Source of the DNA: Tulasnella sp. 424
Lineage: Eukaryota > Basidiomycota > Agaricomycetes > Cantharellales > Tulasnellaceae
Assembly (NCBI GenBank): GCA_019633425.1
Contig: WSUB01000079.1
Location: forward strand, 1 to 64,000
Direction of reading: 5' to 3'
DNA length: 64,000 nt
Shown piece by piece: positions 45,128-55,723 of the stretch. The position numbers and the translations under genes were made by a program. Positions within the stretch are counted from its first letter, which is position 1, and each line of letters starts with the position of its first letter. A model generated the notes under the pieces. The model was not told where the DNA came from. It was given only the letters and a program-made list of their open reading frames with translations, and did not search any database.

Positions 45128-47389
45128 TTAAATCGCGGGTTCGTCCAAACCAACACTTGACTCTCCATCCAGCGCGTTTGCCGCACCAACAATAGTGCGA
45201 ATATCATGATTTGAAATGTCAGGATTGGTCTCTGCCGCAAGGTTTCTGAGTGCCACATTGAATCTGGCACCGCAGACAAACGCAACCTCGGAAAGGAAGG
45301 TCCGGATGGAGAACCACCGTCCTGGGAGTAGAAAGTTGTGGTCCTGAAACGAGAGGATCGCTTGCTTCTGCAGCCATAGCAGCCATGTATCGGAAGACCG
45401 AAGTGCGGCGAGGGATTTACGGCATCGTGTGGACGCGCTTCCCGATCCTTCACAGCTCGCAAACTTGAAAACCATGTAGATCCCAACCAGGAATAGGGAT
45501 TCTACGTCATGATGGATCACAGACAAAGGCGTGTAAAGTTCGGTCCAATGGAAAATGGTCGCGATGAAGGGTAGTGTCCCCTTCATGGAAGAATAAGCGT
45601 GCAGTCGATGGACGCAAATAATGCACCTACAGTCATATGGTCGTGCTTCATGGAGGAAGTAAGGGGCTGTTTCGTTTCAGGATTGATCCTCGTGGCCAGA
45701 CCAAAATCGGCGAGGAAAGCGCGGCTGCCTGGGGCAGCGTTCTCATCGGAGGAGAGAAGGATATTTCCTTCGGAGATGTCACGATGGAGGATGTTGCAGT
45801 TGTATAGGGCTTCGAGAGCTGCAAAACGTGATTTTAGTACAATAAACCAAGGAAATGACACGATGACATACCGATGGCAATGTCGCGAATAACGTGGACG
45901 AGTTGTCTCGGAGTTTTAATCCGAGACAGAGGTAATCCTACTTCCTTGACAACAAGCCGAACCAGAACCCGGTGACGGAGATCGTTCAACACAAGAGCAT
46001 CCCCTTCGGATACCTCCCGTTCTAAGACAGGTGAATGTCTCGATTCTTGGATCCAAGTGGCCTGAACATTCTGGGGCTCTATCGGCAATGAAGCAAGTCG
46101 AGTGCGATCGAGATCTTCGAAGTGGATCATGTGGGCAATCCCGTGCTCGATGTGTTTGGTCTGCTCATAGAACCATGCTTCGTTGGTGCGATCTTCATCA
46201 TGCCAATTCTGCTTGATGGCATTGGGGAGAGACGAAAGCCCCGACTCCGTGATCAACCAGGCCTTCCATACCCTTGTCGAACGAGAGAAAAGCACATCGC
46301 GGGATTCACAAAGGAAATCGTCGTCGAGCAGATAACGAATGGGTTCTTTGATCGCCGTATGGCTAGATTCCTGAAGGTCTTCTACCACTTCGCAAGGTGT
46401 GATTGTAAGAGTAGTTAGGATGCCACGATTGCTTTGGGTTGATTGTGAATGAAGGACTCGGCCAGCGTTGGAGAAGGTTTCATCGTACCCCAGCTGCGCG
46501 GGGGACATGCACGCCAGCCGTCCAACCACATGGATGAAGCTTGAAGGATCTTCGTGGTAGTTGATACTTGGTGTGACGTAACAAACGGCGGAGTCCCACC
46601 TGGCTATCCTGAACTCGTTTTCGGTGATGGTGAGTGTGAAGAGAAAGCTCCGGTCGAACTGCTCCAGCTTCATACAATGCGCATATTGAGCCATTTGGAT
46701 GTGAGGAGTCTCAATTTTACGCTTGACTTGGATGGCGACTTTGACGTCCTTCCAGCCGAGTGGGTTTGGAAGCCGCGTGTCCTCTGAGGACAGCAGGACG
46801 AGAGCCAGGTCAGGTCGGAAGGAGTCTGCGTCCTGTTGCCGGGTGTATTGCGGGACTCCGTTAGGTACAACGACAAACCGTCGTCGAAGGTTGATGAAGG
46901 TGAGGAGGGATGCCAGTGGTTCGCATAGGTCTGCTTCCGACTCGGCTCCTGCCACGAGTTGGTCGAACTGCCTCTTGGTTGGGTTACAGGTAGGCAGGCG
47001 GCCGAGAATCGCCGCCCAAATGGCCTCGAGCCCGTCGCCTTCCGGATGATGCCCGCCGCTCAGGGCGTGGAGCTCGGTCTGGATCTGCGAGTTGATTGTG
47101 TTTAGGAAGGAGGCGGAATTGGGGTCTTTGAGTGCGTCCAAGCACGCCTGCGCCGAAGTTCCTGGTACACCTCCCAAGAAGGTGTGGAAGAATCGACCCG
47201 GGTCGATTTCAAGGACGTTCTGGTCGAGCTCTTGCGCGAATAGCAGATTCAGATTATCCTTTCGGTCAGAAATCGAGGGTTGGGGAATTAGAGGGAAAAA
47301 AAAGCGTTTGGCAAATAATTGCAATTTCTGATTACCTGTTCGTCGTCCTCCGAAGATTTCCAGCTTCTTGCATCAGTTGATTGGGACAT
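45128..47389 (-). CDS. FunK1-type fungal protein kinase A
   Basis: Start MSQSTDARSWKSSEDDEQ at 47389, then a GT-AG intron to DNLNLLFAQELDQNVLEIDP. The N-terminal fungal-kinase region contains FFHTFLGGVPGTSAQACLDA, DLALVLLSSEDTRLPNPLGW, KDVKVAIQVKRKIETPHIQM and LTITENEFRIARWDSAVCYV. The C-lobe has RQLVHVIRDIAIG, ALYNCNILHRDISEGNILLS (catalytic loop), FLADFGLATRI (DFG) and GTLPFIATIF. The end is SSVGLDEPAI; family members C and B continue for 50-70 residues, so A has a shortened tail. Compared with C it also lacks about 55 residues after LLTFIN (the FYRQTLGNIDGVDKIDKEW stretch). Function is inferred; FunK1 kinases are lineage-expanded in mushrooms. Confidence 0.85.
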
Positions 47390-47471
47390 GGGATTTGAGG
47401 TCTACTCGGGCGGAGGAAGACCCGGGGGCGTATGTAGAGCTGGTCGAAGTTCTGGAAACAGACGCGAGGGA

Positions 47472-47490
47472 CGTGGGAGTGTTTTGGCCA
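47472..47490 (-). promoter_or_regulatory. Conserved 19-nt promoter block, kinase A
   Basis: TGGCCAAAACACTCCCACG on the minus strand lies 83 bases upstream of the ATG. The identical block is upstream of kinases B, C and D. Confidence 0.6.
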
Positions 47491-47827
47491 GGAGTCGGCT
47501 CTAACGAGCAAACTCGTGATTTCATTCTCAGACTCTGTGGAGATGGCAAAAACACGCTGCCCCCGACGCGGCACCCGAGCAGATCAATCAGTCGGTACTA
47601 TATGCCCCTTCCCATCAGAAGGGGTTTCTTAGCAAGCCCCAAGTTGGGGAGTGGACCACCAGAATTAGCCACTACTCAGGAGGGTTAGCAATTGTGACGC
47701 CAGTTCATATATCGCTTCAGGCACTAAGGGTGGCATGGAACCGGATACTGAAGATACTGCACAATGTAAGTAGTGACAACGAGAAAAACAAAGAGATGTC
47801 TAGGATTTTCGGCGTAACTGATCGAAT

Positions 47828-50800
47828 CTATGATTCTTGGTCTGCCTCGCTACTTGCTCCCTTGCGGATCCGCTTGCTACACTCTCGAGTGCCAGAAAGG
47901 TTGTCAGGGCGGCCTTGATAAGTAGCATTTTCATCCTCTCGCCTTCGTTTGCCTTTGTTGCTGGCGCTTGTACTGATGGCACGCTCAGAATGTACCGGAG
48001 GTTGAGACGCGGTCTGTAAACTGGGCGGTGGAAGGGGTATCGGCGCAACTGCGTCCAAGCCAACGCTCAAATCTCCGTTCAACGCATCCGCCATATCAAC
48101 AACGATGCGAAGATCATGATGTAAAGGGTCAGGGTCGGTCTTGGCCGTCAGGCTTTTGAGTGCCACCTTGAATCTGGCATTGCACACGAATGCAACCTTG
48201 GAAAGGAAGTCCCGGATTGACGACCACCTCCCTGGGAGCGTCACGTCTTCCTCAAACGAGAGGATACTTTTCTTGTGCGGCCATAGGATCCGTGGCTGGG
48301 AGGACCGAAGTACGTCGAGGTAGTCGCCACACCGGTCACGCGCCTCCTCGTCTTCCGCGGACATGCTTTCAGATTTTTCGCAGCTCGCAAACTTGAAAAC
48401 CATGTACATCCCAACCAAGAAAAGGGATTCCACGTCATGATGGATTACAGACAAAGGCGTGTAACTTTTGGTCGCCATGTGGAAAATGACCGCGATAAAT
48501 GGTAACGTCCCCTTCATAAGAGAATAAGCATGGAGTCAATGGACGCAAATAATACACATACAGTCATATAGTCATGTTTCACGGAGGAAGGGAGAGGCCG
48601 TTTTGTTTTACGATCGATCCTCATGGCGAGCCCAAAATCGGTAAGGAAAGCGCGATTGCCTGGGGCAGCGTTCTCATCGGAGGAGAGAAGGATATTTCCT
48701 TCGGAGATGTCGCGGTGAAGGATGTCGCGGTCGTAGAGGGCTTCGAGAGCTGCAAAAGGTGAGTTTAGTACAGTAAGCCAAGAAGATGACAGGACGACAT
48801 ACCTAGGGCAATGTCGCGAATAACGTGGACGAGTTGTCTTGGAGTTTTAATCCGAGACAGAGGTAATCCTACTTCCTTGAGAACAAACCGAACCAAGACC
48901 CGGTGGCAGAGATTCTTCAACGCAGGAGCATTGCGCCCATATGGCTCCCTTCTTAGGCTAGCTTTGGTTTTCGATGCTAGGGTCCACGTCGCACGGACAT
49001 GTCGGGACTTTATCAACGACGATGTCCCTCGTGTGCGATGGAGGTCTTGGAAGGCGATCATGTGAGCAACCCCGTGCGTAATGTCCTTGGTCTGCTCATA
49101 GAACCATGCTTCGTTGATGCGGTCTTCGTCATGCCAATTCTGCTTGATGACATTGGGGGGAGACAACTGCCCCGACTCCGTGATCAACTGGGCCTTCCAC
49201 ACCCGGGTCGAACGACAGAAAAGCAGATCGCGGGCATCACAAAGTAAATCGTCGTCGAGAAGATATTGAAAGGATTTCTTGATAGGGTTATCGGGCGGCG
49301 TATTGCTGAGGTCGTCTTCTTCCTCCTCTTCCTCTTCCTCTTCCTCTTCCTCTTCCTCGCCTTCCTCGTCCTTTTCCTCGTCCCCGTCCCCGTCCCTGTC
49401 TCCACCCTCGTCCTCTTCCTCGTCGTCTCCCTCCGCTTCGTCCTCGCCCTCCTCTGCTTCGTCCTCGTCCTCTTCCTCTTCACCTTGGCCTTTGTCTTCA
49501 TCCTCGTTTTTAGCTTCAGCTTCATCTCCGTCTTCCGATTTCTGGAGGTCTTCCACGACGTCGCAGGGAGTGATGGTGAGGATGGTTCGAATGCCACAAT
49601 TGCTTATGGTTGATTCGGAATGAAGAACTCGGCCAGCGTTGGAGAAGGTTTTATCATACCCCAACTGCTCGGGTGACATGCACGCCAGCTGTCCGACGAC
49701 GTGGATGAAGCTCAAGGGATCTTTATGGAAGTCGACGCTCGGCGTGATGTAACAAGCTGCCGAGTCCCATCTGGCTATCCTGAATTCTGTTCCAGTGATG
49801 GTGAGCGTGAAGAAAAAATGCCGGTCGAACTGCTCCAGCTTCATGCAACGCGCATACCGAGCCGTTTGGCGGTGGGGAGTCTGGTTGCGAGGCTTGACTT
49901 CGATGGCGACTTTGATGTCCTTCCAGCCGAGCGGATTCGGAGGCCGGGGGTTCTCTGACCGCTGCAAGACGAGAGCCAGGTCGGGCTTGAAGTCGTCTCT
50001 GTCTTGTGGCCGGGTGTACCGCGGGATTGTGCGAACTTCGACGAAGCGTCGTCGAAGGTAGCGAGTCGAACCATTTTCAGACGGAGGGTCGCTTTGCGTT
50101 GAGGAAGCACCTTCACTTCCAGCGTCCACCAAAGGCCAAGTTTGGACTGCCTTTGGCCATGCCTTGTCGATTCTATCCACTCCGTCTTCGTTCTCGAGGT
50201 AGTTTCGGGAAAAGTGGTTGATGAAGGTGAGAAGGGATGCCAGTGGTTTGTATAGGCCATCTTCGCGACCAACGTTTGCGAGTAGGGGGAACTGCTCGGT
50301 GTGGGTGTCATACGTGGGCAGGCGGCTCCAAATGGCGTTCCGGATGGCGTTCCGGATGACGTCTTCGGTGGCATCGTCCCCTAGGCCATCGGCATCCGGA
50401 TGCTTCATCTCTTTCTCCGTCTTCGTCTCCTTCTCCTCCTTCTTTTTCTTCTCCGTCTTCTTCCCCTTTTCCGCCTCCTTCTCCTTCTCCTTCTCCTTCT
50501 CCGTCTCCTTCTCCTGCGTTAGGGCGTCGAGTTCGGCTGTAATTTGCGATTCTACTGTATTTTTGAAATATATGGAATTGGGGTCCTGGAGTGCGTTCAA
50601 GCACGCGCGTGCCAAGGCCCCTGGCTTCCCTGCCAAAAACGTCTTGAAGAAGTGGTCCCGGTCGATTTCAATGACACTCCCGTCGAGCTCTCGTGCAAGG
50701 AGAAGTTCTACATTTTCCTTTCTTTCGGAAATTTGGGCGGACACGGACCGCGATTTGTGCGGCGAGCGACCGGACGCATGGAGAGACCGAGAGGTTTGGG

Positions 50801-50908
50801 AGGTTGGGGGGTTAGAGGAACGCATGATGGAATGAATGGAAATATTTCGGTTACCTCTTCATCATCCTCCCAAGATTCCCAGCTATTTATACTTGTGGAT
50901 CGAGACAT
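47828..50908 (-). CDS. FunK1-type fungal protein kinase B with K/E and acidic insertions
   Basis: Exons 50855-50908, 48803-50717, 48562-48749 and 47828-48511 join to 946 residues. Start MSRSTSINSWESWEDDEE, then ENVELLLARELDGSVIEIDR. Core blocks: DLALVLQRSENPRPPNPLGW, KDIKVAIEVKPRNQTPHRQT, LTITGTEFRIARWDSAACYI, LDDDLLCDARDLLFCRSTRV, RQLVHVIRDIALA, ALYDRDILHRDISEGNILLS, FLTDFGLAMRIDRK, GTLPFIAVIF. Two low-complexity insertions are absent in A, C and D: about 45 residues of Lys/Glu after LDALTQ (50405-50520) and about 95 residues of Glu/Asp after VVEDLQK (49290-49550). It keeps HRD and DFG and the full Ser-rich tail ending SSEADQES. Confidence 0.87.
49310..49545. repeat. Simple-sequence tract (CCTCTT/TCGTCC) encoding poly-Glu/Asp
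   Basis: The plus strand is an almost pure pyrimidine run of TCC/TCT/TCG triplets. On the minus coding strand it gives the acidic insertion of kinase B. The triplet period keeps the frame. A second, Lys/Glu-coding tract of the same style is at about 50405-50520. Confidence 0.9.
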
Positions 50909-50965
50909 GGAGCTTGAGGTCCGGTCAAAGGGAGGTTAGAGTTGGTTCGCGTTCTGGGGCAGCCG

Positions 50966-50984
50966 CGTGGGAGTGTTTTGGCCA
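50966..50984 (-). promoter_or_regulatory. Conserved 19-nt promoter block, kinase B
   Basis: TGGCCAAAACACTCCCACG on the minus strand, 58 bases upstream of the ATG. The flanking promoter is shorter and more diverged than in A, C and D, yet this block is identical. Confidence 0.6.
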
Positions 50985-53287
50985 CGACTCGCCTCCATTT
51001 TGTTCTTTGGCGAGCCCCAAAAAACGTTCGGCAGCGTTTTCTAACTCAGCAAACACATTATACGGAACACGCGTGATCTTGACACACAAGGCTGTGCTTT
51101 TTGTCTCAACGTTTTGTCCGAACGTTTTGTCCCATCAATTCCCCTATTCGGCAACCATCCTGCAATGATTTCGCATTATCGTGTTCCTCGATGGATGGTT
51201 GGGGGTGTAAATATCTCTCTAATATGACCGCTAGTGCTTGAGATTATTGGAATGATTTGTAGTCAGGGTGAGTTGGTCCCCCTCAAGGTAGTTGCGATCC
51301 CTCGAGGGCTTTCCTTGCCTTGAAATCGAGGCCAATAACTGTCTTTCCAAAAGACCTCATACGCCACCAGAGACGCGAGTCTGTCGTATCTCCAGGGCCT
51401 TGGCTCTCCTTAATGACCGGGTATCTTTGTATCCCGAGTACAGGCACGACACGTTGCGGGTTCGCAAGATTTTCTCTCATAGGGCCGAGGGTCGGCTATC
51501 TCTGACTCATTCAGTAATGCCCCGTGATAGCCAACGAGACGAAGAGAGCGACAAATTGTCATCGAGGGGATCTAGAACGCCAGAACCTGCGTCCTCGGAC
51601 CGCATTGTCGACGTTCGGCAACCGGTTCGGGTACCGCGTTTAACGTTGGTTCACAACCCTTTGTCCCCCGAACCGAGGGAGTTCGAGAGCCCAGTTCATC
51701 TGGAAGGGGGAGGGGAAAGTGCTAGGTCTGCCTGAATCGACGCCTTGTTGTGTTTCTGGGGGAGCCGTAGTGGCATTTCCGGCGTCGCCCAAACCAAGGA
51801 GCCCTCTGTCTAATCATTTGTATCGGTGATTTTGTGTCTGGAGGAGGTTTTCGTGTCGTCTTTAGCCATTGCTTGCTTATTTCACGTACTCCCTCCGTCG
51901 TTCCGCTAACAGGCTTAGCTCGATGTAAAGACCTCGGAATCGCCGCCAGCCAAAACCAAGCCCATATTCTCAGCGATTGCTAATGGCAAAACGGGCCCCC
52001 AAGTGCCCATATGAAGTCGACGGTCCAACGTATCGTGAGGGGTTGTTGTGGAATATTCGCAGCTGGACCGCGGCTCCTCGCTCGAAATCGAGGCTGGACG
52101 CTTAGTTTCGATTTTCAAGTGAAGAGCACCTCGGAAAGCGTTTGAAGCAGAATTCCAAAGAACGTCTAAGGCTGCTCGTGTAACTGATCGGTCCAGAGCT
52201 CTGAATAATTTCGACTTTGGGGGAGACGCATCAAGACGGTCAGACCTCACAATGGAAATGAGGAGTGGCCAACTAAAACCACAGTCGATGAACACGTAGG
52301 TTTCCATGAACGAGTATGCTCTGGGCGCCTTCATGCTAATCGACGGCTAAGACCGGAGTGGTTGCTGCAAAAGGGTCGTTCAACACGGAATGCGAAAGGG
52401 GTATCTGACTAATCTGAGCCTGAGGCCGGTACCGTTCAGACGATTCCAAGGGGGATTCCTCCTGCTTCCTGCAACTCTTCAGGCATGGTATCATATAGGT
52501 TGAGCATAGTTTCAACGTGTGCAGCGTGACGTGAGGGAGATATATTCATTCAGGGAATTGCAGCTGTGTTATATTCGAGCCTAGGAGTCTCGATTACAAC
52601 TCCGTTTCGTACACCTTCTCGGCGCCAGAAACGGCGCCAGGACGACCGTAATACCGGCACCGTCATGCTTGGAGGCCTTTGAAATTTCGTCCAAATAATC
52701 GTACTGGTCGTTCCTCGGGTGGACTCGTGGGCTGGGACCCGGCCCGTGAATTTGGCGCTCTCGCGAGAGGAAGGCAAAAACATCACATTTTCCCAGGTTT
52801 AAAGGCGGTACCGCATACAAATAAATCCCCGATGTAGAGAAGACAGACGAAAAGCAGCAAGACAGACAGACAGCGTGTAGCAGGATGGTGGGGTGCCAGA
52901 TCCCCTCTGTGGAAAGGGGGGCTGAGCGACATTAGTTGCAATGATAACTTACGATGAAGTTGTATGCAAGAGGATAAAAAGCCGTGTATGATCGTGTGGG
53001 TTGATGAGAGAAGGAAAAAAAGGTAGTAGCGGAGAAAGAATATCGCAAGTGAACCCTGAAGAGAAACCTACACAAAAGCCCAAAAAAAAATGACGGAAGA
53101 AAAGCGAGAGTGTATGATGTCGAAATTGCTCGCGGAAATAGGACATTGCTGTCGGTGTGGAAATTTTTTTGGTATAGTTTCATTCCATTTCATTCAGTGT
53201 TGAAGGATGTTGAGCGGAGGGCCTGATCAATATTGCCGCGTCAGAGTCATTAAACGATCCATCGGAGAGAGCGCGACTTACGAGACC
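50985..53287. other. Intergenic between kinase B and the Pro/Ser-rich gene
   Basis: About 2.3 kb. Frames at 51292-51735 (plus) and 51915-52334 (minus) have no recognisable domain or clear splice partner. A minus-strand stretch near 52690 (RNDQYDYLDEISKAS) faintly resembles the tail of the relic at 39.5 kb (RDDQYETLDKTSQG), so a further kinase relic is possible. No gene is called. Confidence 0.4.
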
Positions 53288-54529
53288 TCATGTGTCGCCT
53301 TGACCCTTCAAAGCGGCAGGACCCCACTTCCTGGACCTGATATGCAGCGGGCAAGTCTCTCCATGCAGCCTGTATCGGACTCTCGGCCCTTCACACCTGC
53401 ACATTCCGCACTCGGGCTGCTTTGCCCCCCAGACAGTCTCCACGGTACCGACGCTCCCGAAGACGCTAACTTCGGAGACGGTTAACCTCCTCGGAATTTG
53501 GTCCGCAACGACGGGAAGGTCAAAGTAATTCTCGGCCATGACGCACTCCCCGTTGTCGTTCTCATCTCCAATAGCGGCTCCCTCAGCGTCTTCAGGGTTG
53601 GTCCGGCAGCTGCTCTTCATTTGTGCGCTTCGCCTCGACGACACTGATGATGGATGGGGAGAGAGACAAGGCGGTGGTCCGTCGGGATAGTCAGGATCCG
53701 GAATCACCGTGATGTCCTGTGTCCATTTCCACGTCGTTTGCTGTCTCCTGGCAGTCCGATAAGAAGAAGAAGCGCCGCTGCTGCAAGGTTCACTCCTGGC
53801 AGCCCAGGAGATATCCGACCCGTCTGCGCGTGGAATGCGGCCTGGGGTGCTGATGGAGGAGCGGGATGACGAAGGGGGGACTGGCGACCTCGGCGCACCC
53901 CGAACGGACGACGGCGGACTCACGGCTTCCCAGAGCGTATATGGCAGGTCTTCACTAACGTATCGATTGTAAGGTATCATCCATTTAGGCTTGTCACTCC
54001 CGCCTCTAGAGATGGCGTCTTGGTTTGGTGGAGAAAGATCCTTGGTTACTCGGGACCGTTCCGGTGCTTCCCAGCCTTTTGGCGTGTTGAAAGCGTGAGC
54101 GTGGGCTTGAGCGAGGGAAAGGACGGGACGTTGAATAGGTTGTGGTTTTGGTTCTGGTGATCCTGGAGGAAGTGGGTCTGTCCAAGCACCGGAGAGTGCA
54201 CCCGGAGTTCGAAACATGGCGAGAGGTGGAGGAGGTTGGGAAATGACGAGTCGCTCTTTGAGGCTGATGACTAAAGGAGGGAGAAGGGATCTGATGGTTA
54301 TCGGTGCCGTCAACGAAAGCCGCAACTGATGGGACAGGGTGAGTTTTCACACTCACACGCAACAAAACGGATGCAAAGGCCAGGTATAGAAACGCTGCTG
54401 AATAGGCGTTGGGGGGGAAGGGAAGTAGTTCGTCGCTTGTCGAAAAGGTAGATAGAGCCGAAAGAAACGAGGTGGAGCTCTTGTTTGCTGTCGGTTCGGG
54501 TCGACTGAATTGGGAGAGCAATTCCCGCG
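53288..54529 (-). CDS. Pro/Ser-rich hypothetical protein with C-terminal Cys cluster
   Basis: The main exon (from about 54325 to the stop at 53288) encodes more than 300 residues. Upstream in another frame lies RELLSQFSRPEPTANKSSTS and AYSAAFLYLAFASVLL, which probably splices on to give a hydrophobic stretch continued by LTAPITIRSLLPPLVISLKE. After this comes a Pro/Ser/Arg-rich middle with KPKWMIPYNRYVSEDLPYTL and TTWKWTQDITVIPDPDYPDG. The end has a Cys cluster, ECGMCRCEGPRVRYRLHGET, C, PLHIRSRKWG. It resembles mushroom proteins of unknown function with a hydrophobic head and low-complexity body. The start and first intron are not fixed. Confidence 0.5.
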
Positions 54530-54969
54530 CTAGCGGTGTTTGTTCTTGTACGTTTTTAATATTCTTTTTTTGGTTTGTCTTTTTTTCACCTTTTGAATGG
54601 CCGATGATACTTGGGGACGGATGTTGGGTGTTGGGTGAAGGCGAGATGGTGGTAGGAGAGGAGGGTTGTGATCCATCAAAAAGAAGGTGCGCTGTTCGGA
54701 TGGTCCTTGGGACGGCGAACCCTCCTCGGCTCGTTTGTATCAAAGCCTCCGCAGGGTATCGCCGAGCTTGGCACACTTGCGGAAGCCACGTGATCTGGTC
54801 GGCATGAGACGGCCGCCTCAAGCCCCACGGTTACAACCGATCAATGACGCTTCAATGACGCAGTTAGACTGTGTGCACGTGAGTCCTTAACGCGAATTTC
54901 ATACCAAGAATTCCCGCTATGAGGCCTAAAGAAAATCGTTCATCTCGTTTGGAATGAATAGTCGTTCAT
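54530..54969. other. Intergenic; possible 5' part of the Pro/Ser-rich gene
   Basis: Contains the unresolved 5' region of the minus-strand gene (an open frame extends to 54821 but is low complexity) and otherwise nothing recognised. Confidence 0.35.
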
Positions 54970-55260
54970 CTCCTAGAAAAGTGAGCCCCCGACACTTCCT
55001 CTCCAAGCAACCAAACTCGAAGTGGTACTAGACGCACGCAGCTAGAGATCGATCCCAACTGCCAAATCGACGGCATTGTGCGAGGTGGACAGGACGCGGT
55101 GGATAAAGATCCAAGGAATTCGGATGGCTGCGACGAACTCGCTCCAAGTCGCTTCGGGCCTCCAATTCGCCAGTCCACATCTCAGCTCCCGGATCAATTT
55201 GAGGGACGACCAGGACAGATATTTAGGTACCCTGTCCGAAGGCACCAAATCTGTATGATG
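54970..55260 (+). pseudogene. FunK1 kinase C-terminal relic
   Basis: The sequence from CGACACTTCCTCTCCAAGCA to about 55240 follows the relic at 39310-39560 (HFLSQ..., then GATCCCAACTGCCAAATCGA versus GATCCCGACCCCCAAATCGA, GCGAGGTGGACA, TCGCTTCGGGCCTCCAATTC, GAGGGACGACCA). Frames are broken and a segment of about 40 nt is missing. It is a third-generation fragment, non-coding now. Confidence 0.6.
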
Positions 55261-55723
55261 GTGATGGTTAGTATAGTCGTTCTGAAGAATCATGGTCCGA
55301 CTGCGAGTAAAAGCATCCCCAAAGGTACCTTGGACCGTCTGACTTCGTATGACCACTTCAAGGCTCGTTTTGCCGCCCAAGAAGAGCCAACGTTCTGAAG
55401 AGACAGTAGACTCGAATCTCTGCCAGAAATTGAATGCTTCAGAGAGACGGGGATTCGATTTCGGGGAAGGAAAGGGAAGTGTTGGGACAAACGCTGAGAC
55501 AAAAGGCACAGCCTCGTGCGCGGCAGATCCCGCCCGCTCCATCGCATGCGTTAGCTGAGCTAGGAACCATTCTGACTCCTGAGCGTGTTTTGGTGTTTGC
55601 CAAAGAACAACTAGAGCGGACTCCTGGCCAAAACACTCCCACGTCCCTCGCGTCTGTCTCCAGAACTTCGACCAGCTCTGACGCGCCTTTCCGTCTCCTT
55701 CGCCCCAGTAGACCTCAAGTCTC
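55261..55723. other. Upstream region of kinase C
   Basis: About 460 bases with an open minus-strand frame that I read as a shadow. The last 110 bases hold the duplicated promoter shared with kinases A and D. Confidence 0.4.
55625..55643 (+). promoter_or_regulatory. Conserved 19-nt promoter block, kinase C
   Basis: TGGCCAAAACACTCCCACG ends 81 bases upstream of the ATG at 55724, inside a longer region shared with kinases A and D. Confidence 0.6.

Noticed and set aside
45599..47380. Many plus-strand frames opposite kinase A
   Set aside because: They are antisense shadows. The minus strand carries the conserved kinase motifs and matches kinases B, C and D.
49266..49623. Plus-strand poly-Ser and Leu/Phe/Val-rich frames of about 115 codons
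   Set aside because: They are shadows of the simple-sequence tract that encodes the acidic insertion of kinase B on the minus strand.
51292..52334. Frames of 139-147 codons on opposite strands as genes
   Set aside because: No recognisable domain, no convincing intron-linked extension, and composition like the surrounding non-coding DNA.
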